A stretch of 64,000 nucleotides of DNA from Pisaster brevispinus. Lineage: Eukaryota; Echinodermata; Asteroidea; Forcipulatida; Asteriidae. Positions 56,060 through 64,000 of the stretch are shown here, one piece after another (positions within the stretch are counted from its first letter, which is position 1; every line of letters starts with the position of its first letter). Under the pieces are notes generated by a model. That model worked only from the letters and a program-made list of their open reading frames with translations. It was not told the origin of the DNA and ran no database searches. Both the position numbers and the translations under genes were made by a program. The stretch is from contig JAMKCF010000001.1 in NCBI GenBank assembly GCA_023634235.1, forward strand, positions 13,774,258-13,838,257, in the 5' to 3' direction.

Positions 56060-58711
56060 ACACTATAATGGTACTTAGATATACAGTATGTTCAACTAAA
56101 AAGGAAGCCCATATTTTCAAACTACCAGTTAAGTCCCAATTAGGTGAAAATTACGTTATCTTCTCTTTCATGTGATACCAAATTATGATGGTAGAATCAT
56201 GCGTGACTGATTAGAAAACAATTCAAATTGCTTTTTGAAGTTGTAGAATTGGTTTTGTTCAAGATAAGCAAAGTGTTTAGGTAGACATTATGACTCAAAG
56301 AACAAAGTTTGTGATGAAAATCAAGCTTGTGTACCTGTTCAGGTTTCTAACCTTATTTTGTTCAAATTGTGGCAAATAATTGTAGTATTAGTTGTTGCGA
56401 ACTGCTTACCAGCCTAAAAGACCTAGAATGGAATAAATGCGAAAAACAACATAGTCAGTGGCCTGAGCAAACAACTCTGATACTATGACCTCAGATTGCC
56501 TCTGCTCGGTCAATTATACCATTCTATAATATGGAAGTTGATAGAACGATCTCTCTAATAAGATATACACTCTCTGTATTTGGCACTGTATGATATGTGA
56601 TATTAGTTTGTTTTTTATTTCATGATTAAATATTTATTTAAAGACTTTGTGGATTATACGCTTATGTGTGTTTCTGAAAAATAAGGGTCCAATTAATTGC
56701 AATATTCTATCTCAGATGTGCTTCAAACGATCTTTATTTATAGCATTTTAGATTACCTTTAGGAAATAAAAATGCCAAGTTCTTTCCAACATGTTTGCCA
56801 TCATTGACAGAGCTTGTCAAATTTACCACTTTATATAAGTATTTGTTTTCAAATTAATAACTGAAGGGAACATTTATTGCGGTGTTGTCTTTAAAAAGAT
56901 CTTTTTCACAGGTCATAAGTCATATGAAGATATTTTAATGGATGATTGGTTATTTAAAAGAAGGATTTGCTATTAACTGTAACACTGCTAAGCCTTTTAC
57001 ACCCCCATCACACGTATCTGTGATGAAAATTAAAATGAGGTGATTTACATGCCAATCTTGTCCTTATTAAATGATCTCACAAGTGTTAGGTAGTTGCATT
57101 ATCATTTATCAGTTACATTCATATCATAATATTGTATCTAAATGCAACTTATTTGAATTTTTGAAACCTGTTTTAATTTTATGTCATTTAAGCGACTGAC
57201 CCTTTTTAACTGTGTTGATTTTGCACTCGACATGTTCCAGTTTCATGGCAGTGTTTAGAAGCATTGCTCTGTATGACATCCTGTAGAACGCTAATTAACC
57301 CTTAGTTTTGGCTAAAGAAATGCCAAAAACCTCTACCATGTTTTGGAATTCCAGATTCTGGGTTAAACTCTGGTTTCTTGAGTCTCAGGGCCCAAATCCT
57401 TAACAATTCTTCACTTTGGTAAAGAGAAACAGAGGATTCTGGACTTCGAGGTTGTACTCATGAGCATTATAGACTTTTATCCATCTGCATGAAAAATTGT
57501 TTGTAGCTGCATGATAAAGTATTAAAAGTTATTGGTTGGTTGTGTTTAAAACATTCAATGCATTATTGTGATTGTATTTATTTATTTAATTTTTTGTTGA
57601 TTTATCTAGGGGGCTTGGGATTAACTCATTCATAACCCATGCTAGATTTGGAAATATCAGGCTAGTAGGTAAAACGGTTCTGGGCTGACAAATCAAACTT
57701 CATACAAAACTTGTTTACTCGGAACAAATTTATTTTAGGAAAATAGGAAATTTCTCAGTTTAAATATTTCAGAAACATGTGACTGGGAAGCAACGTTTCT
57801 ACTGCTACAACCTGTTGTTATCTCTTATCCAGCCTGCTCTTACCAATACACTTCCCATGGACAACTGTTGCAGAATAACTGCAAGACTGAAAATTTCACA
57901 AATAAAGGCATGACAAATACTACTGAACATGCTTAACAAGAGAGATCTGTACAATGTATTTGGGTCACATTTGGTTTCACTCATCTTTTATAGCATTCAT
58001 GTTTTTCTTTGGGTAATCATTACTCCATTACATTCACACTCTATACACCTCAGTGGATGACCTCACTTCATGTTAATATGTGCACTTTCATATGGAGCTT
58101 TGAGTATGTTCTTCAGACCCATAACAAAGCACACTGTGACAGCAGTTGTACATGTACATGAAATTTTTGACATCCCCCCCCAAAAAAATATATATATTGT
58201 ATATCAAACAGACAATGGGGGAAGTGGGAGGTTGTGCAATTTTTCCCTCAAATAGAATTGATTGCCTATACTGTAACCCTCTATTTCTGTACAGAACAAC
58301 AAAACACTTTACTATGCACTTGAAATGATTATTACAAAAATAGCATCAAAAACAAACATTGGAATATTGTGAGCACCATATATTAAACCTTGCGGCAATC
58401 GGTTGAAGTCCTGATTCACAAAATGCACAGGTTGTACTTTTTCCATGCATTGTACTTCTGTAGAGTCATGTTGATAAACTTAAAAAGGGTCGCCGTCATT
58501 CTTGTAATTTAATTATTAATTTTTGGTATTGCACACGTTAAACCATATTTACACAGTATGCAAAACAGGATAAAACTACATGAGTGGACATACACTCAAA
58601 AACACTTAAAAAGCCAAATTTGCATAAGAATGTGTCATTAACCTACAATAACAGTATGGTTGTCTTTATCCACTGATTCCTGTCGTCTTTGATATGACTA
58701 AGAATAGCATT
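56060..58711. other. Spacer between the convergent HECT and integrase genes
   Basis: About 2.6 kb, AT-rich. AATAAA-like signals after the HECT stop (about 56432, 56626 as ATTAAA, 56766) could end its transcripts. I see no gene; the short frames lack domains. Confidence 0.55.
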
Positions 58712-60906
58712 TTAGTACATTTGTTGCAGAATATTCAATACTTGAATGTAAATACTTATACCGCAGTTATTATCATTTGCCAAAGCATCAATGCGAGACA
58801 AATCACCTGAAACATCTTCAGTCACATTAAATAAAATTTGTGGAATAACAACATTATTATCTGTTTCAATAGGCGCTAGCACATCTCCATCAACTCCATA
58901 CATGACCAAATCCAATTGTTCAACTTCTGCATCGCCATTTAAAACAGAAGAATAAAACAACTGAAGTGGTGACCTTCCTTCAGTTCTGATGATGTGATTG
59001 TTCCACATTTGTTGAAACTGCTGTAGTGCTCGATTTATTCTTGGCAAAAAAACAAAATGCAAGGCATACAGATGTAGGTCACTATCACGATCAAGAATAT
59101 TGTTTTGTTCCATGTGTGAGAACAGTCTACTAAATGTTGTCACAGCACTATTGACGTCCCTCCACAACCGTTCAATTCTTTGATTGTGAACTGACCTTCC
59201 TGCTATTATACTACCTCTACCAGTTCCACGTTGTTTCAACATAAATTGTGCTATTTGAAAGTTTTCCGTCCCAAAATCTGTACGTACTCTTTATGGTAAC
59301 CCATAATGCTGCACTCCAACATGAAAACAATTAAGTGCTGTTTCTGCTCTATTAATATTGTTGCACTGGAGATATGTAACAGTTCTGGTACAGCCATCAA
59401 TGCCTCCATGAATGACGAGCCTCCAATGTATAAGTTTATGATTTCCGTCAACATGCCTAGAAGAAAGAAAATTAATGTAAACTTTTGACTGATTTTTAGT
59501 TTTTTTATTTTTCTTCCTGATTTTAATTGTTATTACTACTTCTTGGTGACCCTCCATGGGTGCCAGCTTTGAGATGGACAGCCTTACACATATTTTGCAT
59601 TGTGATGTGTGAAAATTAGTTTGGGTAGATCAGAGAAAGCGAAAGTAGATCTTAAAAAAGGGAAGTCTTGTTTTGTCGTCCGTAAACACCACAGCTCCAG
59701 TGCTGGCAGGAGTACATCAATAATGAGCAAATATCAGGTAATGTCAACCTTGTAAAAATAGGCATATATAATACTAATTTCTATTTATGAGCAATTACAT
59801 GGGTTTCAAAATTTCCCTTTGATGCTGTTATCTGACAGAATTGATCATGTCTGCAGCATTTTACAATAAACAAAAGCACCAGAGAATAATTACCAGAGGG
59901 CATTGGCATGCTGGACATTGTAATGTCTTCTGTTGATGGTGTAACGTCTTCGAAGAGCCGTCGACAGAGGGTTCACTCTGCGTATGCTGGCACAAGCTCT
60001 GTGGCGCTGCAGATTAACACCTCGATTTCTTAGAGAACCTAGGATCATTGACTGCCCTGTAGTTGGTAAAATGTCTAAAATCTCTAAAACCATTGCATCA
60101 ACATCATTATCAAGCATATTTGTGTACGAAGTACAGCCAAAGGGCATTCCAAGTTCATGCCGCCTGTTTCTAATTGTTCGGACAGAAACTCCAAATATTT
60201 CAGCTATATGGACCCAACTGAATCCTAACTCGTTGAGAAATTCTAGTTGGTCTTGAGATACATTTATTCGTGGACGACCAACAGGCAATGATATAGGTGT
60301 ACAAAAAAAATAATTTTCAGCTTCTCTTTCTACATCACTCCCACTGGCACTTGCATCAGTGCTACCATTATCACTCTGGTCTTGACCGACATCACTGAAT
60401 ACTTCAGCAGCCATTTGTAAAAGTTCAAGAAGAGATGTCAGTTCTCCCTGAATTCGTAATAGGTAATTGTATGAAGAGTCAGTCAAATGGTGGCCAAATG
60501 GTGCTGATCTTATATCAAAGTGGTGGGGTCTATGAGGATGTTGATGGTCAGGTTCAACTTCTGTATTGATTGTTAATCTAGCCATAGCCTCAAAAAGTTC
60601 GTTTGCTAAACCGCTAATTACCTCAAGGTATGCATGGCCAGTGTTTGATAATGCTTGTAACTCTGCTTGTAGGGATACATCATGTTGATGCTGTTGTTGC
60701 TGATCCTGGTGTTGGTGGGCAGTGTAGAAGCCACGGCCTCCCCCGCGTCGGCTGAGTTCGCTAACATATCCGGATGCCTCCCCCACGGACCTTGAGCTTC
60801 TACTGTTTCTTGTTCTTTGCCGTCGTGTTGGAGGCATACCAAAAACAGGAGGGACAACATGCACCACAATCCAATACCATAGCAAGATTTTGGTAATCGC
60901 TGCCAT
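58712..60906 (-). pseudogene. DDE integrase/transposase of the 17-kb element, two exons, one nonsense codon
   Basis: Exon 1 runs 60906-59894 (an internal ATG at 60837, MPPTRRQRTRNSR, is the likelier start); exon 2 runs 59456-58712, splicing inside the TGG codon before HVDGNHK. Exon 1 has a His/Gln-rich region and, near its end, a helix-turn-helix (LGFSWVHIAEIFGVSVRTIR). Exon 2 has the catalytic core: Asp in HVDGNHKLIHW, Asp in RTDFGTEN and Glu in [12 protein letters not shown], with 34 residues between the last two, as in IS3 and retroviral integrases. A TAA at 59291-59293 interrupts it just before RVRTD. The rest is open. It would move the surrounding element; the superfamily is not certain. 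Confidence 0.85.
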
Positions 60907-61012
60907 AATTAATACCAATACAATTTAACCCCTAATTTGTAATTTAGCACAGTATACACACACCCAGCCAGTAGTTAGTAGTAAACACAGCCACCACGTT
61001 CCCTCCTCGAAT

Positions 61013-61477
61013 ACAAGAGCGCCATCTTGTGCCGTAGTTTGGCCAACACTTTATATTACTTGTAAACTTTATATATTTTTAACACATTATTTCAGTTTGC
61101 ACAAATTAATTATAATTTTCCTTGAATAACAACATTTTGTATCCTATAAATAATTCTCCATGAATGAATATTAGTGTACATTTATATTTGTGCCTCTAAT
61201 ATAATTTATATTATGTAAATAATTACGATCGTCATGAACATATTTGTTAACGTAATGTCAAAATAAATCTTCCTCAAAAATAAATTACAAAAATATATTT
61301 TGCTGCTTTTAAATATTTTTTGGAACTTTATAAATGTTGACAGATTTTATATAATTAATGTATATAATTAATGTACGTAATATATATAAAATGCGTTGTA
61401 TCCTATATATAACATACAAATTATATATATGTATTTAAATGTATATAATTAGTTTATTCCCCTTTGGCTTGCCATAT
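61013..61477 (-). repeat. Right terminal inverted repeat of the 17-kb element
   Basis: The inverse of 44109-44565. The inner end carries one GAGCGCCATCTTG core (about 61017) about 110 bp upstream of the integrase ATG. Confidence 0.85.
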
Positions 61478-62380
61478 GTTAACTGCATTTTTTTATATTT
61501 GGTTATTTTTCAAATTTACAGCTTTAAATTGTCATTTTGTTATTTAATTGCTCTCTAAACAGGATGTTATAGCAACAAATTTTTGTTTTACAATTTTCTC
61601 CTCCAAATCTTGAAATATAATGCTGTAGATTTTACTAATCAATCTTATTTTTCTATGCTAACATTTTATTAATTGATAAATTCCACCTATTTGTTGCATT
61701 ATATCGCACATTTTGTCGTGTTTGAGTTTCAAGGGATAAACAAATCTATCCCTTCCACTTTTCAGCTTGTTTTGAGCACCAAAGGAAAAATAAATATACC
61801 CCTCCTCTTTTTGGCTAAGTTTGTGCACTCAATTTTTACTTTCTTCTCTTAAAAGTATTTTATGGAGGAAAACAGCATTATTTTAACAATTTGGAAACAA
61901 CTTCAAGGAAAGATGCTACTATTACCAGTAAAGGTAAAAAATTAAAAATCGTAGTTAGTGCATCTGTTCTGTGCTTCACCTCGCTCCAAGTATTTTTTTT
62001 TATCATGTCCCGTTTCTCCTGTTGTCGGTTTCGTTTAAAAGTTTAGAGACCTTGGAAACTTGGAAACAGGAGATTTGAATAATCTCTAGGAAGTGTATAA
62101 TTCTTTACATGTATATTTTTCATTAAAATATTATTAGCATGTCTACTGGATATAACGAATAATGGTACAATATGCACAATTATTATTATTTGATGACTTT
62201 ACCAAAAATAAAACAATGAGACTTATCACGAGATTGGTGTTTTATCTGTCTTTTAAAACTCTTGTTACAACTCCCCAAGGCGCGCGATCCGGGCTAGTGT
62301 GTGAGGTTTTGCACTTCATATTGTGCAAACACTAGCTTAGATTCTGAGGGCGACTGCATTCAAATTTCCTGCCAGCACGA
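61478..62380. other. AT-rich, no gene seen
   Basis: Outside the 17-kb element. The only structure noted is an imperfect hairpin at about 62295-62335 (GCTAGTGTG...CACTAGC around TTTGCAC/GTGCAAA). Confidence 0.5.
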
Positions 62381-62386
62381 CGGTAG

Positions 62387-62440
62387 TTAGAACCAAAGAT
62401 TATAGAGCGCCGAAGGCGCTCTATAATCTTTGGTTAGAAC
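62387..62440. mobile_element. Minimal perfect hairpin with 7-bp flanking duplication
   Basis: Arms 62391-62411 and 62415-62435 are perfectly complementary (21 bp) around the triloop GAA. TTAGAAC occurs at 62387-62393 and again at 62434-62440, like a target duplication around an insertion of about 40 bp. Confidence 0.8.
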
Positions 62441-63019
62441 GTTGTTGGCCAGCGCCGCCGGTGTCATATGGGATTGTGTCCACTGGTTCCTGTGTCCCTC
62501 AATATTGACATGGACTGAAGATTTATTCAAAACGTTATCAAAGGAAGTTTCTACACAATTCGCCATATGGGGGAGGCATAATCTCTGGAGGCACGGAATA
62601 TTTTACTCCGTCATATTTATAACCAGTACCCCGTTCGGCTTATTATACTTTTTCTGACCCAGTTTTTTATTTCCCCCATCCGTATTATTATGACTCTCTT
62701 TCGTTGTTTTCCCGTATGGTAATATTTCTCACCGTCGTGCGTTCTTTCCGCGTCCTGTTCATTTTTCCCCTTTCCGTTTTTAAATTTTATTTCCTCGTTC
62801 CGTATAATTTAATTTTATTGTTTTCCCGTCCCGTTTATTTTGTCCACCCTGCTTAATATTATGTCACTCCCATCCATTTTGTCATGTTCGCATGTTATGC
62901 GTAATGCGTGGTGCGCAATCCATTTCTAAGGGGATGTGTTGAATGGACCCTTCCCAAGAAATATGCTAATTAAATTAACGCATGTGTTCATACACTATTG
63001 GTTGGCAAACACCTACTTT

Positions 63020-63190
63020 GGGTACGTTCACACGAAGAGCTAACTCCGCTGCTAGCTAACAGCGAAAAATTTGTGACCGTGTGAACGCAAAAATAGTCAA
63101 CTTCGCTGCTAACTCCAAAAGTTAGCAGCGAAAATTTCCGCTGCTAACTTCAGTTTTACGACTTAGCAGTGAAACTTGATACTTTAACAG
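63020..63190. repeat. Inverted GCTGCTAACT repeats
   Basis: CGCTGCTAACT and AGTTAGCAGCG alternate (63100-63150). GTTCACACG at 63025 and CGTGTGAACG at 63080 form an outer pair. Probably a MITE remnant upstream of the Myb-like exon. Confidence 0.65.
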
Positions 63191-63417
63191 CGCTATTTTG
63201 CCGCAACTGACCTTAACCACTTTAGACCAATTCTGTTGATTGTTTATCAGCTGCTGGAAAATATTGGAGTTACGTAATTTTAGTTACGTAATTTTTCTTG
63301 CGCGTTCCACGTTTCACTCCCTACTGTACGGTTTCACATTCCACGATCATTTTATTTCCACTTATATTTTCCACTGAATTCTCCAAACAAGTTTAATTTT
63401 ACAATTTATTGTACAAT

Positions 63418-63791
63418 ATGGCTTCTTCATCATCGTCTCGAGCGGCAAATTGGACAACTGAGGAAACTAAGGTCCTTATTGCCGTATGGTCCGAGAAAGA
63501 CACGCAGGCTGCTACAGACGATCCTTTCACCAGAAACAAAAAAATGTATGCCAAAATTGCCAAGCAAATGACAGCAACTGGTTACCCGCGCACAACGAGC
63601 CAAGTGAAATACAAACTCCAGTTTTAAGCAGCGGTATAAGAGAGTTTTGGACTCAAACAGACGAAGCGGCAGAGGTCACACGAGTTGGGAATAATTTGAT
63701 ATTATCGATCAGATTTTAGGCACACGACCGGCAATAAATCCGCAAGAAGGCCAGATCCTCGAGTCAGCTCTTGATCACTCAGCAAACAGTG
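63418..63791 (+). pseudogene. Myb/SANT-like DNA-binding protein, first exon, decayed
   Basis: ATG at 63418. A Ser-rich start is followed by NWTTEETKVLIAVWSEKD, MYAKIAKQMTATGYPRT and SQVKYKLQ, a trihelix Myb-like domain as in Harbinger-associated proteins. A T-run near 63622-63625 shifts the frame. The continuation reads KQRYKRVLDSN, SGRGHTSWE, then a TAA at 63692-63694, then FDIIDQILGTRPAINP before a donor at 63792. It shows the same SGRG...DE/DQ-ILG pattern as the Myb-like gene at 41368-41724 but is a separate, diverged copy. Partial at the window edge. Confidence 0.8.
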
Positions 63792-64000
63792 GTAAGAATT
63801 TTGATTTAGCATAAGTTCCCCCTCAAAATATTTTCTCATACACGGTGATTAGTTTGCCTATATAGTAGCGCATCGACAGTTCAAAACAAAGTATTTCTTA
63901 TGGTCAGAAATATTCATTTTAAATTAAAAAAAATTGTAAAACTTTGCCGGATGTGATCTTCCCACAATGTTTGCGGCGTTCTCTTTTCGTTTTACCACCA

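Larger units (their letters stand above)
44109..61477 (+). mobile_element. ~17.4-kb DNA transposon with inverted ends, encoding DDE integrase and HECT-type E3 ligase
   Basis: The ends are inverted copies: ATATGGCAAGCCATAGGGG at 44109 and its inverse at 61459-61477, continuing inward (AATAAACTAATTATATAC, AATTTGTATNTTATATATAGG, TTGTGCAAACTGAAAT, CAAGATGGCGCTCTTG) for about 460 bp. Inside, a spliced HECT gene runs inward from the left and a spliced integrase gene inward from the right. Three smaller elements are nested within. I could not settle the target duplication; TTAA lies close to both ends. The superfamily is unsettled (IS3-like eukaryotic elements are one option). One nonsense codon in the integrase suggests this copy is inactive. 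Confidence 0.8.

Noticed and set aside
44102..61484. TTAA as the target duplication of the 17-kb element
   Set aside because: TTAA is near both ends but separated by different bases (none on the left, TG on the right), and the left one may belong to the adjoining MITE.

Overview
This window is eukaryotic and looks like a marine deuterostome, most likely an echinoderm (perhaps a sea star). Protein-coding parts are broken by introns with clear GT..AG sites. Long AT-rich stretches are filled with DNA-transposon remains. There is an interstitial TTAGGG-type telomeric tract. A roughly 370-bp MITE family occurs three times, of a type I associate with echinoderm genomes; that taxon call is inference. 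I see no bacterial operons, rRNA, tRNA or CRISPR.

Layout. 0.8-3.9 kb: a decayed, spliced P-element-type transposase with an N-terminal zinc domain resembling the RAG1 N-terminal fold. 7.8-8.6 kb: five diverged tandem monomers, each with an RFX X-box-like palindrome. 8.7-12.7 kb (minus): an apparently intact two-exon gene of 1,211 codons, transposase-like with a C-terminal Tudor-like segment. 17.1-22.7 kb (minus): a multi-exon gene with a Tudor-like start, Lys-rich middle exons and a BEN-like C-terminus, disrupted in its last exon; one intron holds two exact-period 733-bp copies of a long inverted-repeat element.

25.0-41.7 kb: a decayed Myb/SANT-like gene (minus) whose third intron contains a complete 14.5-kb Polinton/Maverick (adintovirus-like) element at 25,622-40,147, with a perfect 6-bp target duplication TATATC. 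It encodes a spliced but internally deleted protein-primed DNA polymerase, packaging ATPase, two small conserved proteins, integrase plus chromodomain, penton-like minor capsid protein, basic core-like protein, major capsid protein, adenain-like protease and, on the minus strand, a WW-domain protein. Several genes carry frameshifts or stops, so the element is defective. Its terminal repeats are chains of small hairpins.

42.0-42.2 kb: a foldback element with telomeric repeats in its loop. 44.1-61.5 kb: a second giant element, about 17.4 kb, with inverted ends of about 460 bp. It carries an inward-facing spliced HECT-type ubiquitin ligase gene (plus) and an inward-facing DDE integrase gene (minus, one nonsense codon), with three smaller elements nested inside. 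This integrase plus HECT combination is the best candidate for a little-described system here. 63.4-63.8 kb: another decayed Myb/SANT-like first exon.

Together, the window is a layered transposon graveyard. The ages differ: the Polinton target duplication and the 1,211-codon gene look fresh, while the P-type and Myb-like genes are clearly decayed. Several breaks are one-base changes in homopolymers and could be assembly errors.
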